Positions 22,298 to 32,076 of a stretch of DNA of 64,000 nt are shown in pieces; within the stretch, counting starts at the first letter, position 1, and every line of letters starts with the position of its first letter. The notes under the pieces were generated by a model. It saw nothing but the letters and a program-made list of their open reading frames with translations. It did no database searches and was not told the DNA's origin. Origin of the DNA: Pluralibacter sp. (GTDB lineage: Bacteria; Pseudomonadota; Gammaproteobacteria; Enterobacterales; Enterobacteriaceae). Both the position numbers and the translations under genes were made by a program. The DNA lies in the NCBI RefSeq assembly GCF_019237635.1, contig NZ_JAFAGS010000121.1:1-64000 (forward strand). Reading direction: 5' to 3'.

Positions 22298-25200
22298 ATG
22301 ATCCCACAGATTTCTCAAGCGCCAGGTGTCGTACAGCTGGTGCTGAATTTTTTGCAGGCACTGGAGCAGCAAGGGTTTACAGGCGATACCGCCACACGTT
22401 ACGCCGACAGGCTGACGATGGCGACGGATAACAGTATCTATCAGCTTCTTCCGGATGCGGTGGTTTTCCCGCGTTCTACGGCAGACGTCGCGCTGCTGGC
22501 GCGGATCTCTGCACAGGAGCGCTTTGCATCGCTGGTCTTTACCCCGCGCGGCGGCGGGACCGGCACCAACGGGCAGTCCCTGAACCAGGGCATCGTTATC
22601 GATATGTCCCGCCACATGAACCGCATCATTGAAATTAACCCTGAAGAAGGGTGGGTGCGGGTTGAGGCTGGGGTTATCAAAGATCAACTGAATCAGTTTT
22701 TGAAGCCTTACGGCTATTTCTTTGCGCCGGAACTTTCCACCAGCAACCGCGCCACGCTCGGGGGGATGATCAATACCGACGCCTCAGGCCAGGGGTCGCT
22801 GGTGTACGGCAAAACCTCCGATCATGTGCTGGGCGTGCGCGCGGTGCTGCTCGGCGGCGATATTCTTGATACACAACCTGTCCCTGTTCAGCTTGCTGAA
22901 ACGCTGGCGAAAGAGCAGTCGACCTCCGGGCGGATCTACCGCACCGTTTATCAGCGCTGCAAAGAGAACCGTCAGCTTATTCTCGACAAATTCCCAAAAC
23001 TCAACCGTTTCCTGACCGGTTACGACCTGCGTCACGTCTTTAACGACGAGATGACCGAGTTTGACCTCACGCGGGTGCTGACCGGTTCCGAAGGAACGCT
23101 GGCGTTTATTACTGAGGCCCGGCTGGACATTACGCGTCTGCCGAAAGTGCGTCGGCTGGTGAACGTCAAGTATGACTCCTTTGAATCCGCGCTGCGCAAT
23201 GCACCGTTTATGGTGGAGGCGCGGGCGCTGTCCGTTGAAACCGTCGATTCCAAAGTGCTCAACCTGGCGCGGGAAGACATCGTCTGGCACTCGGTCAGCG
23301 AGCTTATCACCGACGTGCCGGATAAAGAGATGCTGGGTCTGAACATCGTGGAGTTCGCCGGTGATGACCAGACGCTTATCGACGGGCAGGTGAGCACGCT
23401 GTGCCAGCGGCTGGATGCGCAGATGGCGGCAGGTGAAAGCGGAATCATTGGCTGGCAGCTGTGTGACAATCTGGCGGGCATTGAGCGAATCTATGCGATG
23501 CGTAAAAAAGCGGTTGGCCTGCTCGGCAACGCGAAAGGCGCCGCCAAGCCGATTCCTTTCGTCGAGGATACCTGCGTGCCGCCGGAACATCTCGCTGATT
23601 ACATCGCGGAATTTCGCGCGCTGCTCGATGGACACGGCCTGAGCTACGGCATGTTCGGCCACGTCGACGCCGGGGTGCTGCATGTGCGTCCGGCGCTGGA
23701 TATGTGCGACCCGCAGCAGGAAGTGTTGATGAAGCAGATTTCCGATGAGGTGGTGGCGCTGACGGCCAAATACGGCGGCCTGCTGTGGGGGGAACACGGC
23801 AAAGGATTCCGCGCGCAGTACAGCCCGGCGTTTTTCGGCGAGACGCTGTATGGCGAGTTACGCAAAGTTAAGGCCGCCTTTGACCCGCACAACCGTCTGA
23901 ACCCGGGGAAAATCTGTCCGCCGGAGGGGCTTGATGCGCCGATGATGAAAGTCGACGGGGTCACGCGCGGGGCATTTGACCGGCAGATCCCCATCGCCGT
24001 GCGCTCTTCCTGGCGCGGCGCGATGGAGTGCAACGGCAATGGTCTGTGTTTTAACTTCGACGCCAAAAGCCCGATGTGCCCGTCGATGAAAATCACCAGC
24101 AACCGTATGCACTCGCCGAAGGGGCGTGCGACGCTGGTGCGTGAATGGCTGCGCTTGCTTGCCGACCGCGGCGTCGACCCGATAAAGCTGGAGCATGCGC
24201 TGCCTGAAAAGGGTCTCAGCCTGCGCCATCTCATCGAGCGCACCCGTAACACGTGGCATGCGCACAGGGGCGAATATGACTTTTCGCATGAGGTGAAAGA
24301 GGCGATGTCGGGCTGTCTGGCCTGTAAAGCCTGTTCCACCCAGTGCCCAATCAAAATTGATGTCCCGGAGTTTCGCTCGCGCTTCCTGCAGCTGTACCAC
24401 ACCCGCTATCTGCGGCCGGTGCGCGATCACCTGGTCGCGACCGTGGAGAGCTATGCGCCGCTGATGGCGCGGGCGCCGAGGACCTTTAACTTCTTTCTGA
24501 GCCAGCCGCTGTTGCGGCGGATGTCGGAAAAACACATCGGCATGATTGACCTGCCGCTGTTATCCACCCCGACGCTACAGCAACAGATGGTCGGACACCG
24601 CTCGGCAAATCTGACGCTGGAGCAGCTCGAAGCGTTGAGCGCCGAACAGAAGGCCAGAACGGTGCTGGTGGTCCAGGATCCGTTTACCAGCTATTACGAT
24701 GCGCAGGTTGTCGCCGATTTTGTCCGTCTGGCGGAAAAAGTGGGTTGGACGCCGGTTGTGCTGCCGTTCTCGCCTAACGGCAAGGCGCAGCACATTAAAG
24801 GTTTCCTGACGCGCTTCGCCCGTACGGCGGCGAAAACGGCGGACTTCCTCAACCGCATCGCTCAACTGGGTATGCCGATGGTCGGGGTCGATCCGGCGCT
24901 GGTGCTGTGCTATCGCGATGAATATAAGCAGACGCTCGGCGATAAGCGTGGCGAGTTCCAGGTTCAACTGGTGCATGAGTGGCTGGCGCAGGCGCTGACT
25001 CTCGTTGAAAAACGGGACGTGAGCGGCGAGCCCTGGTACCTGTTTGGCCACTGTACCGAAGTGACCGCATTGCCGTCCTCTCCAGGCCAGTGGTCGGCGC
25101 TGTTCGCCCACGTCGGCGCAAAGCTGGAAAACGTCAGCGTGGGCTGCTGCGGTATGGCGGGCACCTACGGGCATGAGGTGAAAAATCATGCCCATTCACT

Positions 25201-25354
25201 GGGGATTTATGCGCTGTCATGGCAGCAAACCATGCAGAAGCTTCCCCGCAACCGCTGTCTGGTGACGGGCTACTCCTGTCGCAGCCAGGTAAAACGTATC
25301 GAGGGTAGCGGCGTCCGCCACCCTCTGCAGGCACTACTGGAGATTATTGGATGA
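22298..25354 (+). CDS. ydiJ: FAD/4Fe-4S 2-hydroxyacid dehydrogenase YdiJ
   Basis: A large fused flavoprotein, 1018 residues, matching E. coli YdiJ. The N-terminal PCMH-type FAD domain has [10 protein letters not shown] near residue 85 and is followed by the FAD-oxidase C-terminal domain. A 4Fe-4S ferredoxin-like segment ([14 protein letters not shown]) and a CCG-type cysteine domain ([12 protein letters not shown]) follow. Related proteins oxidise D-2-hydroxyglutarate or D-lactate; D-2-hydroxyglutarate dehydrogenase activity has been reported for the enterobacterial protein. The ATG at 22298 matches E. coli; a GTG sits one codon earlier. Confidence 0.93.
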   Translation: MIPQISQAPGVVQLVLNFLQALEQQGFTGDTATRYADRLTMATDNSIYQLLPDAVVFPRSTADVALLARISAQERFASLVFTPRGGGTGTNGQSLNQGIVIDMSRHMNRIIEINPEEGWVRVEAGVIKDQLNQFLKPYGYFFAPELSTSNRATLGGMINTDASGQGSLVYGKTSDHVLGVRAVLLGGDILDTQPVPVQLAETLAKEQSTSGRIYRTVYQRCKENRQLILDKFPKLNRFLTGYDLRHVFNDEMTEFDLTRVLTGSEGTLAFITEARLDITRLPKVRRLVNVKYDSFESALRNAPFMVEARALSVETVDSKVLNLAREDIVWHSVSELITDVPDKEMLGLNIVEFAGDDQTLIDGQVSTLCQRLDAQMAAGESGIIGWQLCDNLAGIERIYAMRKKAVGLLGNAKGAAKPIPFVEDTCVPPEHLADYIAEFRALLDGHGLSYGMFGHVDAGVLHVRPALDMCDPQQEVLMKQISDEVVALTAKYGGLLWGEHGKGFRAQYSPAFFGETLYGELRKVKAAFDPHNRLNPGKICPPEGLDAPMMKVDGVTRGAFDRQIPIAVRSSWRGAMECNGNGLCFNFDAKSPMCPSMKITSNRMHSPKGRATLVREWLRLLADRGVDPIKLEHALPEKGLSLRHLIERTRNTWHAHRGEYDFSHEVKEAMSGCLACKACSTQCPIKIDVPEFRSRFLQLYHTRYLRPVRDHLVATVESYAPLMARAPRTFNFFLSQPLLRRMSEKHIGMIDLPLLSTPTLQQQMVGHRSANLTLEQLEALSAEQKARTVLVVQDPFTSYYDAQVVADFVRLAEKVGWTPVVLPFSPNGKAQHIKGFLTRFARTAAKTADFLNRIAQLGMPMVGVDPALVLCYRDEYKQTLGDKRGEFQVQLVHEWLAQALTLVEKRDVSGEPWYLFGHCTEVTALPSSPGQWSALFAHVGAKLENVSVGCCGMAGTYGHEVKNHAHSLGIYALSWQQTMQKLPRNRCLVTGYSCRSQVKRIEGSGVRHPLQALLEIIG

Positions 25355-25770
25355 TCTGGAAACGTAACGCGACGCTGGACAACCTGAACGCCATGGGTGA
25401 AGGCAATATGGTCGGGCTGCTCAACATCCACTTTGATAAGCTGGGCGATGCGAGTATTGAAGCGACGATGCCTGTCGATAGCCGGACCCATCAGCCGTTT
25501 GGGTTACTGCACGGCGGCGCCTCGGTGGTACTGGCGGAAACGCTGGGCTCAGTTGCAGGTTATCTGTGTACCGAAGGTGACGAGCAGGTGGTTGGCCTTG
25601 AGGTTAACGCTAACCATATTCGCTCCGTGCGTAGCGGTCGCGTACGCGGCGTCTGTACGGCGCTGCACGCCGGGCGGCGTCATCAGGTGTGGCAGATTGA
25701 GATCTTCGACGAGCAGGGGCGGTTGTGTTGCTCGTCGCGTCTGACCACTGCGGTGGTGTCACCGCAGTGA
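25351..25770 (+). CDS. menI: 1,4-dihydroxy-2-naphthoyl-CoA hydrolase
   Basis: A hotdog-fold thioesterase (YdiI) that hydrolyses DHNA-CoA in menaquinone synthesis. It has 139 residues with the family motif [20 protein letters not shown]; the Glu in LAETLGS is the expected catalytic base (Glu63 in E. coli). The start overlaps the ydiJ stop by four bases (ATGA). Menaquinone serves anaerobic respiration, which fits the ttr locus in this window. Confidence 0.95.
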   Translation: MIWKRNATLDNLNAMGEGNMVGLLNIHFDKLGDASIEATMPVDSRTHQPFGLLHGGASVVLAETLGSVAGYLCTEGDEQVVGLEVNANHIRSVRSGRVRGVCTALHAGRRHQVWQIEIFDEQGRLCCSSRLTTAVVSPQ

Positions 25771-25775
25771 TAAAA

Positions 25776-25805
25776 TGCGTCCGGGCGAGGCAACGTCCGG
25801 ACGCG
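25776..25805. repeat. Palindrome between convergent menI and yedF
   Basis: GCGTCCGG ... CCGGACGC forms an 8-bp perfect stem in the 39-base gap between two convergent genes. It lacks a T-run. It could act as a bidirectional terminator or be a single REP-type element. Confidence 0.55.
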
Positions 25806-25809
25806 TTGG

Positions 25810-26043
25810 CTATTTCTGAATCAGGTAGCGGATGGTGGGGCCGTCCTGCTGAATATCCAGCACCGTATAGCCGTGGTTTTTCGCATCCAGCGGGATGTTG
25901 TTAATCGACTGCGGGCAGTCGCTCACCACTTCGAGAATTTCACCTTTTTTCAGCGATGGCATCGCTTCCAGCGTGGCGACCGCCGGGTAGGGGCAGGGTT
26001 CGCCGACCATATCTAAACGGTAATCCGGTACGTACGTTTTCAT
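25810..26043 (-). CDS. yedF: TusA-like sulfur carrier protein YedF
   Basis: A 77-residue SirA/TusA-family protein, nearly identical to E. coli YedF, with the conserved thiol in GEPCPYPAVATLE (Cys17). TusA relatives pass persulfide sulfur; YedF has been linked to selenium metabolism by genome context. It overlaps yedE by four bases and is translated after it. E. coli keeps this pair near the flagellar genes, not beside menI. Confidence 0.93.
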   Translation of the reverse strand: MKTYVPDYRLDMVGEPCPYPAVATLEAMPSLKKGEILEVVSDCPQSINNIPLDAKNHGYTVLDIQQDGPTIRYLIQK

Positions 26044-27251
26044 GCAGTCTCCTTAGCGCGCTGTAAACGGGCCTCTTTTTGGCGAAAGAAGCGTTTCTCC
26101 CAGATGATGACCAGCATCAGCGCAGCAAACAGCAGCGCATAAGTCACCAGCAGGCCGCCGAGCGGGCCAAAGGTGGTCAGCAGATTCACTTTGTCCCAGT
26201 TCGTGGCAAGCGGCCCTGAGAGGTCGTCCCAGAAATAAGCCAGCAGGGTGGATCCGATAACGTTGCCAAGCCCAACCCACCAGTAGTGTACCTGGCCTTC
26301 GACGGCGCGGTACATCCAGCCGGTTTCACAGCCTCCAGCCAGTACGATGCCGAAACCGAACAGCAGGCCGCCAATAACCGCATTGGGGCCAGCCCACATG
26401 ATCTTCGGCGCCATGCCCAACTGCACGTAGCTAAAGATGCCGATCGCGCTGGCGGCCATACCAAAGATGATGGCTTTCGCCATGTAGGTACGCCCGGTTA
26501 TCCACATATCGCGAAACGCCGAGGTGAAACAGATTTGCGCCCGTTCAATAAGCAGACCGAAGCCGACGCCGAACAGCATCGCCAGCCCGAGTTTGGGTTG
26601 ATTAAAGGCCGTCAGCAGCGCCCAGGCCACCATGGCGATGAACACCAGCATCCCCAGACGGAAGCGGCGCTTTGCCTGCTCCGGCTTTTGTGTGAGGGGG
26701 GAGGCGGCAGACACTTTTTGCATTTTCACCGGAATGCGGAATATTGGCAGCAGCGTAAAGCGTGCGCCAAACCAGGTGCCAATTGCCGTGGCGATGGCGA
26801 AAAACCAGGCGTGTAGCGAGAACTGCGGGATGCCGGTAAAAAAAGCGGCGAGGTTGCAGCCCATCGCCAGGCGCGCGCCAAACCCGGCAATAATGCCGCC
26901 CGCGACGGCCTGAGCGATACGAATGCGGCTGCGCGGAAAGCGGAGTTTGACGTTATTGGCCCACAGGGCCGCCGCGAAGCAACCGCCAAACATACCGATA
27001 ATCATCATGCCGTCGATACGGGTCAGCGGCGACCCGTCGAGATGAATGAGCTTGTAATAGCCCCACTCCTCGGCGTGTATGCCTGCGAGCTGCAACAGCT
27101 GTCCGCCCCAACGGGTGAATTCCCCGGTGACGGCCCAGAAGGTGCCGGTGATGCCAAAATAGTAGGTAGAGAGAATGCCTGCGGCGATAACTGCGGGGGC
27201 AGGCGACCAGAATTTGATCAGGTACGCCTGTTTGAAGTGCTGCCATGTCAT
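26040..27251 (-). CDS. yedE: YeeE/YedE family sulfur-compound transporter
   Basis: Integral membrane protein of 403 residues with about ten membrane segments, matching E. coli YedE. YeeE/YedE homologues (TsuA) take up thiosulfate; YedE itself is proposed to move a sulfur or selenium compound and pass it to YedF. Conserved cysteines occur in GARLAMGCNLAA, ERAQICFTSAFRD and LAGGCETGWMYR. The ATG at 27251, preceded by GAGGA, gives the E. coli-like start MTWQHFKQAY; the frame is open to 27365. Confidence 0.92.
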   Translation of the reverse strand: MTWQHFKQAYLIKFWSPAPAVIAAGILSTYYFGITGTFWAVTGEFTRWGGQLLQLAGIHAEEWGYYKLIHLDGSPLTRIDGMMIIGMFGGCFAAALWANNVKLRFPRSRIRIAQAVAGGIIAGFGARLAMGCNLAAFFTGIPQFSLHAWFFAIATAIGTWFGARFTLLPIFRIPVKMQKVSAASPLTQKPEQAKRRFRLGMLVFIAMVAWALLTAFNQPKLGLAMLFGVGFGLLIERAQICFTSAFRDMWITGRTYMAKAIIFGMAASAIGIFSYVQLGMAPKIMWAGPNAVIGGLLFGFGIVLAGGCETGWMYRAVEGQVHYWWVGLGNVIGSTLLAYFWDDLSGPLATNWDKVNLLTTFGPLGGLLVTYALLFAALMLVIIWEKRFFRQKEARLQRAKETA

Positions 27252-27757
27252 AGAAAAGTCCTCTGAACTCAGAAGGAAACTATTGCCCGGAAGGGCTGAA
27301 GAAATGCGATAATACGCCACTTTGTCAGGGAAAACACGCGACAGGATCAAAAGCAGAAAGGACAACGGGCGAAATCAGCGAGTTAGCATATTTAGTTTAC
27401 AAAAAGATGATTGCCAAATAAAACATTACGCACGCAAACGAATATTAGTCTTTTTCTTACCCAAATTATTTTGAATTAATGTAAATCCGCTTTTAATCAG
27501 GATTAGATTAATTCACTATCTTTTCAGAAGGAAATGCCTCATGCTGCGGTCGCCAGTCTCCTCAAGGCCTGAGTCCCAATTTTAGGATCCACGCCAGGAT
27601 CTTAATTCTTACGGTCTTTTTCTGTGGCTCGTTTATACTACTCACTACTGGCCGGTTAAGTCCGTTATCACTTAAAGACGTATCGCATAAAGATTGATGA
27701 AATCATTCGTTTTTTCCTTACGCGTTACTCGCTACATCTGTTTACAGGAAAAAAACG
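27252..27757. other. Intergenic region between yedE and the acyltransferase gene
   Basis: A divergent, AT-rich gap of about 500 bases. I see no convincing ORF, RNA or operator. The only notable elements are a short palindrome CTCAAGGCCTGAG near 27562 and AGGAAA ahead of the downstream gene. Confidence 0.5.
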
Positions 27758-28672
27758 ATGGCAAAAGCCTTCGAAGCCGCGCTGCTGCGCCCCCGCTACT
27801 GGTTAACCTGGTTTGGTCTCGGGTTCCTCTGGTTGCTTGTTCAGCTACCCTATCCGCTGCTCTATATCATCGGCTCTTCGCTGGGCAGAGCGGCGCGTCC
27901 CTTCCTTAAGCGTCGCGAACGTATTGCGGCTAAAAACCTCGAGCTGTGTTTTCCGGAGATGAGCGTCAGTGACAGAAATAAACTGATTGAGCAAAACTTT
28001 GTCTCTCTGGGAATGGGGCTGATCGAAACCGGGATGGCGTGGTTCTGGAGCGATGCCAGAGTCAAAAAGTGGTTCGATGTTGAAGGTTATGATCACCTGC
28101 AATGCGCGCTGGCGGAAAAAAAAGGCGTGATGGTGGTTGGCGTACATTTTATGTCGCTTGAGCTGGGCGGCCGGACAATGGGGCTGTGTCGCCCTATGAT
28201 GGCGACCTATCGTCCGCACAACAGCCCGCTGATGGAGTGGGTGCAAACGAAAGGGCGTCTGCGTTCCAATAAAGCGATGATCGACCGCCGTAACCTGCGC
28301 GGGCTGGTGCATGCCCTGAAGCAGGGAGAGGCGGTGTGGTTCGCTCCCGATCAGGACTATGGACGTAAGGGCAGCGTATTTGCGCCGTTCTTCTCGGTGC
28401 CGTCTGCGGCAACGACTGACGGTACGCGCATTCTTTCGCGTCTGTCAGGGGCGAAACTGCTGACCGTCACGATGGTGAGAAAAACCGACAGAAGCGGTTA
28501 TCGTCTGCATATCAGCGATGTGATGAAAGATTACCCGGTGGACGATGAGTTCCTCGCCGCCTGCTATATGAACAAGGTGATTGAGAAAGAGATCCTGCGC
28601 GCCCCGGAGCAGTATCTGTGGGTGCACCGCCGCTTTAAGACCCGTCCGCTGGGTGAAACGTCGCTGTATTGA
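27758..28672 (+). CDS. lpxP: LpxP-type lipid A acyltransferase (palmitoleoyl/lauroyl transferase)
   Basis: HtrB/LpxL-family acyltransferase, 304 residues. The family adds a secondary acyl chain to Kdo2-lipid IVA at the inner membrane. There is one N-terminal membrane segment (WLTWFGLGFLWLLVQ), the catalytic HX4E motif in VGVHFMSLELGG, and the FAPDQDYGRKGS and YLWVHRRFKTRP motifs. The last is followed by LGETSLY, which resembles E. coli LpxP more than LpxL. LpxP is used in the cold in E. coli. The assignment to LpxP rather than a second LpxL copy is by overall similarity. Confidence 0.82.
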   Translation: MAKAFEAALLRPRYWLTWFGLGFLWLLVQLPYPLLYIIGSSLGRAARPFLKRRERIAAKNLELCFPEMSVSDRNKLIEQNFVSLGMGLIETGMAWFWSDARVKKWFDVEGYDHLQCALAEKKGVMVVGVHFMSLELGGRTMGLCRPMMATYRPHNSPLMEWVQTKGRLRSNKAMIDRRNLRGLVHALKQGEAVWFAPDQDYGRKGSVFAPFFSVPSAATTDGTRILSRLSGAKLLTVTMVRKTDRSGYRLHISDVMKDYPVDDEFLAACYMNKVIEKEILRAPEQYLWVHRRFKTRPLGETSLY

Positions 28673-28692
28673 TTTCTGTTTAAGTCTGTCAG

Positions 28693-28729
28693 GGCGTGAT
28701 ATCCGAATTACCGGGTGTCGCGCCTTTTT
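28693..28729 (+). terminator. Terminator of the lpxP-like gene
   Basis: A long stem GGCGTGATATCCG / CGGGTGTCGCGCC, fully paired if G-U pairs are allowed, is followed by TTTTTA. Confidence 0.85.
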
Positions 28730-28739
28730 ATTTCCGCGA

Positions 28740-28832
28740 TTAAAACTCGTCCGGCAGGTTGTTTATTTTCATCAGCACGCCGCGATTAACCTCAATGTAG
28801 CCGCCTTCACGCAGCGTAGAGAGGATAGGTGG
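28740..28832 (-). pseudogene. C-terminal remnant of a winged-helix regulator
   Basis: Thirty codons (PPILSTLREGGYIEVNRGV, then LMKINNLPDEF and a stop) look like the end of a helix-turn-helix domain of the type seen in YaiV/IprA or Crp-like regulators. An in-frame stop lies directly upstream at 28833-28835, and nothing else of the gene is visible. It is probably what remains after insertion of the neighbouring gene pair. The family name is from pattern memory only. Confidence 0.5.
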
Positions 28833-28839
28833 TTATGTA

Positions 28840-29265
28840 TCACTTGACCAGAGTTGCCGATCTAATCTTCCATTTTCCTTTTTCCTGGACAAGACAGTCA
28901 GCCACAACGTGATCTTTTGCTTTCCCAAACGCGATATAGACGTTTGTACATACCGCATCGAAATCAGTTTGCAAAATCGTTAGCTGGTCCCAGTCATCAT
29001 CCCAGTCCTGCGATTTTATGAACATATCGCTATCAGGCATATCCTTATCGTTGCTGTCACCGGAGTACATTTTTTTTATTGCGGCAATCGTCGGTGAAAA
29101 GACGTAATTCTCCATGATATCCGGATTGAGAATGGGGGGCTTATCCTGCTTAAGTTGATTGATATACCAGCGGTTGAACGTCAGAGCCACGGCGGCGGGC
29201 TGATTAACATCACTCGCAACAGCGAGCGGAGACAGGACAAAAAGCAGTATCAACAGTTTTCTCAT
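28840..29265 (-). CDS. Periplasmic DUF3828-like protein, probable immunity protein
   Basis: A 141-residue protein with a clear Sec signal peptide (MRKLLILLFVLSPLAVAS). The mature part has FNRWYINQL, PDSDMFIKSQDWDDDWD and a C-terminal GKWKIRSA, features I associate with DUF3828 proteins, and two cysteines (VCTN and VADC) that could bond in the periplasm. It overlaps by one base the end of a predicted cell-wall amidase gene, so the two are one unit. A periplasmic location is what an immunity protein against a T6SS amidase needs. Function is inferred from pairing. Confidence 0.7.
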   Translation of the reverse strand: MRKLLILLFVLSPLAVASDVNQPAAVALTFNRWYINQLKQDKPPILNPDIMENYVFSPTIAAIKKMYSGDSNDKDMPDSDMFIKSQDWDDDWDQLTILQTDFDAVCTNVYIAFGKAKDHVVADCLVQEKGKWKIRSATLVK

Positions 29266-29627
29266 TAGTCATGCCTGAACAGTTCGTAATGTGGATGCAG
29301 CTCGCGATAACCCGGACCTGGGTACATCGAGCGCTGCACAAAATCGCTGATCCATTGCTGGCCGTCGTAAATGCAAACGTGGCCGTGATCATGATGGGGT
29401 ATTGACTGAATGACTGCTACGTCACCAGCGTGAGGCTGGTCATAGACAAGGCGAAAGCCTGCGTTGACCAGCGTTATGCCTATATCTTTTGCGGATCGCG
29501 TGTTGGGGATGTTAAGTCCACCCCCGTTTCTGATTGCCTTAGTGACGTAATGCGCACAGTTACCGGTGCTTTGCGGTTGTGCGTGCGTTTTTGCATAACT
29601 GATCGCGCCGTCTTTATTCCACGACAT
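29265..29627 (-). CDS. Predicted NlpC/P60-CHAP-like amidase, candidate T6SS effector
   Basis: A 120-residue protein without signal peptide. The arrangement of Cys24 (TGNCAHYVTKAI), His83 (HGHVCIYDG) and Asp95 (WISDFVQ), followed by YPGPGYR, is typical of small papain-like peptidoglycan amidases such as the T6SS Tae effectors. Lack of a secretion signal combined with a wall-cutting fold implies delivery by a T6SS. A periplasmic partner gene follows with a one-base overlap. The T6SS operon starts 29 kb away. Which Tae class it belongs to is not determined. Confidence 0.7.
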   Translation of the reverse strand: MSWNKDGAISYAKTHAQPQSTGNCAHYVTKAIRNGGGLNIPNTRSAKDIGITLVNAGFRLVYDQPHAGDVAVIQSIPHHDHGHVCIYDGQQWISDFVQRSMYPGPGYRELHPHYELFRHD

Positions 29628-29817
29628 GATATTTCCTTATCAGTTGGACATAAGAGAAACATTACGCCGATAAATCATGACTTTTTGTAATTAATAGCAA
29701 TCTCCAGTTAACCGTTATTTGTATGATTTATAATGGTTATTTAAGTATAAATTATGTTTATGCCAGTCATGTTGCTTAATGTCGATCCTTAACTGATCGG
29801 CATTCGGCAGCACAGGG

Positions 29818-29885
29818 AAAAAAAGAGCCAGCGCGGGTTTTTTGTCTAAAAAACGACCGACACAGCCCTGGCCTGAAAAATGGCA
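29818..29885 (-). ncRNA. Possible small RNA with intrinsic terminator
   Basis: On the minus strand a stem GCCAG / CTGGC encloses an inner hairpin GTTTTTT-AGAC-AAAAAAC and is followed by TCTTTTTTT, a credible terminator. Upstream on the same strand GATAAT could be a -10 element, giving a transcript of about 65 bases. E. coli rydB is of that size in the same gap, but identity is not proven. Neither end is established. Confidence 0.35.
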
Positions 29886-30131
29886 AGTCTATGATTATCA
29901 TTTAATTTGTTGATTTATAGAAATTTTAAAAAACTATCTTATAAATAGGTATTTTATATACATCTTTTCCTTTCTAACCTCTCTTATCTTTCGATATGCT
30001 AATTTTTCATATCTATCAATCAATTAAATAACAAAGACCCAGCCTGTGAACCCTTCCTGCAGGGTCTATGCTTATTAAAAGCGTTCAAAAACGGCCATTA
30101 CGACGAAAACCCCTGCCGGTCAGGGATTGAA

Positions 30132-30148
30132 GTGATAATCATTATCAC
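30132..30148 (+). promoter_or_regulatory. Fur box of the suf operon
   Basis: GTGATAAT-C-ATTATCAC, a perfect 8-1-8 palindrome matching the Fur consensus, 47 bases before sufA. In E. coli Fur represses and IscR and OxyR activate this promoter; their sites are not resolved here. Confidence 0.92.
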
Positions 30149-30194
30149 TAACATGATGTTATGCCCTGATGGCTTCAACACATGAGGTGGACCT

Positions 30195-30569
30195 ATGGAA
30201 TTGCATTCAGGAAGCTTTAACCCCGATGACTTCAGCTGGCGCGGAATTCACCTGACGCCTGCTGCGGCCGAGCGTATCCGCGAGCTGGCGGCGAAGCAGG
30301 GTGTGCTGGGGATACGGCTTGGCATCAAGCAGTCCGGCTGCGCCGGTTTTGCCTACGTACTGGACACGGTGGCTGAGCCGCATGACGACGATCTGCTGTT
30401 TGAATCCGACGGCGCAAAGTTGTGGGTATCGCTGAAGGCCATGCCGTTTGTCGACGGTACCGAAGTGGATTATATCCGTGAAGGATTAAACCAGATCTTT
30501 AAGTTTCATAACCCAAAAGCACAGCACGAATGTGGCTGTGGTGAGAGTTTTGGGGTGCAGGCGGAGTAA
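30195..30569 (+). CDS. sufA: Fe-S cluster assembly scaffold/carrier SufA
   Basis: An A-type carrier that receives Fe-S clusters from SufBC2D and passes them to target proteins. It has 124 residues with the three ligand cysteines of the family: one in SGCAGFAYV and two in the C-terminal ECGCGESFG. It is first in the sufABCDSE operon, behind a Fur box, and sufB starts two bases after its stop. Confidence 0.96.
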   Translation: MELHSGSFNPDDFSWRGIHLTPAAAERIRELAAKQGVLGIRLGIKQSGCAGFAYVLDTVAEPHDDDLLFESDGAKLWVSLKAMPFVDGTEVDYIREGLNQIFKFHNPKAQHECGCGESFGVQAE

Positions 30570-30571
30570 CT

Positions 30572-32059
30572 ATGTCGCGGAATACTGAAGCAACTGACGA
30601 TGTCAAAACCTGGACCGGCGGCCAGCTGAATTATAAAGAAGGGTTCTTTACCCAACTGCAGACCGATGAGCTGGAAAAAGGGATCAATGAAGAGGTGGTG
30701 CGCGCCATCTCGGCGAAACGTAATGAGCCTGAGTGGATGCTGACGTTTCGTCTTAACGCCTTCCACGCCTGGCTTGAGATGGAGGAGCCGCACTGGCTGA
30801 AAGCGCACTACGACAAGCTCAACTATCAGGATTTCAGCTACTACTCCGCGCCGTCCTGCGGCAATTGCGACGACAACGGCGACTCGCAACCAGGAGCAGT
30901 ACAGCAGCCCGCAGGCAACGCCTTTTTAAGTAAAGAGGTGGAGGCCGCGTTCGAACAGCTTGGCGTTCCGGTAAGAGAAGGTAAAGAGGTGGCGGTGGAT
31001 GCGATATTCGACTCCGTCTCGGTCGCCACGACCTACCGCGAAAAGCTGGCGGAGCAGGGCATTATTTTCTGCTCTTTTGGCGAAGCTATCCACGAGCACC
31101 CTGAACTGGTGCAGAAGTATCTGGGTACGGTGGTGCCCGGTAACGACAATTTCTTCGCGGCGCTGAACGCGGCCGTGGCGTCTGATGGCACTTTCATCTA
31201 TGTGCCGAAAGGCGTGCGCTGCCCGATGGAGCTCTCCACCTATTTTCGCATCAACGCGGAAAAAACCGGGCAGTTTGAACGCACTATCCTGGTGGCGGAT
31301 GAGGGCAGCTACGTCAGCTACATCGAGGGATGCTCGGCGCCGGTACGAGACAGCTATCAGCTGCACGCGGCGGTGGTTGAGGTCATCATCCATAAAGATG
31401 CGGAGGTCAAATACTCCACAGTGCAGAACTGGTTCCCTGGCAATGACAACAGCGGCGGCATCCTGAACTTCGTCACCAAACGCGCGCTGTGCGAAGGCGA
31501 GAACAGCAAGATGTCCTGGACGCAGTCGGAAACCGGCTCGGCGATCACCTGGAAATACCCGAGCTGTATCCTGCGCGGCGATAACTCCATCGGCGAGTTT
31601 TTCTCCGTGGCGCTGACCAGCGGCCACCAGCAGGCCGATACCGGCACCAAGATGACCCACATTGGGAAAAATACCCGTTCGACCATCATCTCTAAAGGGA
31701 TCTCCGCCGGACACAGCCAGAACAGCTACCGGGGCTTAGTGAAAATCATGCCGACGGCGACCAACGCGCGCAATTACACCCAGTGCGACTCGATGCTGAT
31801 AGGCCCGGACTGCGGTGCGCATACCTTCCCCTACGTCGAGTGCCGCAACAACAGCGCGCAACTCGAACACGAAGCGACAACCTCGCGTATCGGCGAAGAT
31901 CAGCTGTTTTACTGTTTGCAGCGCGGCATCAGTGAAGATGACGCTATCTCCATGATCGTCAACGGGTTCTGTAAGGACGTTTTTTCAGAGCTGCCGCTGG
32001 AGTTTGCCGTTGAAGCGCAAAAGCTGTTGGCTATCAGCCTCGAACACAGCGTCGGTTAA
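30572..32059 (+). CDS. sufB: Fe-S cluster assembly protein SufB
   Basis: Scaffold subunit of the SufBC2D complex on which Fe-S clusters are built, with sulfur supplied by SufSE. It has 495 residues, identical in length to E. coli. The beta-helix core and C-terminal region ([17 protein letters not shown]) carry the functional Cys and Glu residues. It is the second gene of the operon. The operon works under iron limitation and oxidative stress. Confidence 0.98.
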   Translation: MSRNTEATDDVKTWTGGQLNYKEGFFTQLQTDELEKGINEEVVRAISAKRNEPEWMLTFRLNAFHAWLEMEEPHWLKAHYDKLNYQDFSYYSAPSCGNCDDNGDSQPGAVQQPAGNAFLSKEVEAAFEQLGVPVREGKEVAVDAIFDSVSVATTYREKLAEQGIIFCSFGEAIHEHPELVQKYLGTVVPGNDNFFAALNAAVASDGTFIYVPKGVRCPMELSTYFRINAEKTGQFERTILVADEGSYVSYIEGCSAPVRDSYQLHAAVVEVIIHKDAEVKYSTVQNWFPGNDNSGGILNFVTKRALCEGENSKMSWTQSETGSAITWKYPSCILRGDNSIGEFFSVALTSGHQQADTGTKMTHIGKNTRSTIISKGISAGHSQNSYRGLVKIMPTATNARNYTQCDSMLIGPDCGAHTFPYVECRNNSAQLEHEATTSRIGEDQLFYCLQRGISEDDAISMIVNGFCKDVFSELPLEFAVEAQKLLAISLEHSVG

Positions 32060-32076
32060 GGATAAAGGGATAACAC

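Larger units (their letters stand above)
29628..30194. other. AT-rich intergenic region upstream of sufA
   Basis: A gap of 567 bases, markedly AT-rich at 29680-29760 and 29885-30030. It contains a possible small RNA (29818-29885), an ATGAT-T-ATCAT palindrome (29891-29901) and the suf Fur box (30132-30148). E. coli has rydB and ydiH in the corresponding gap; no ydiH-like ORF is seen. Confidence 0.5.
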
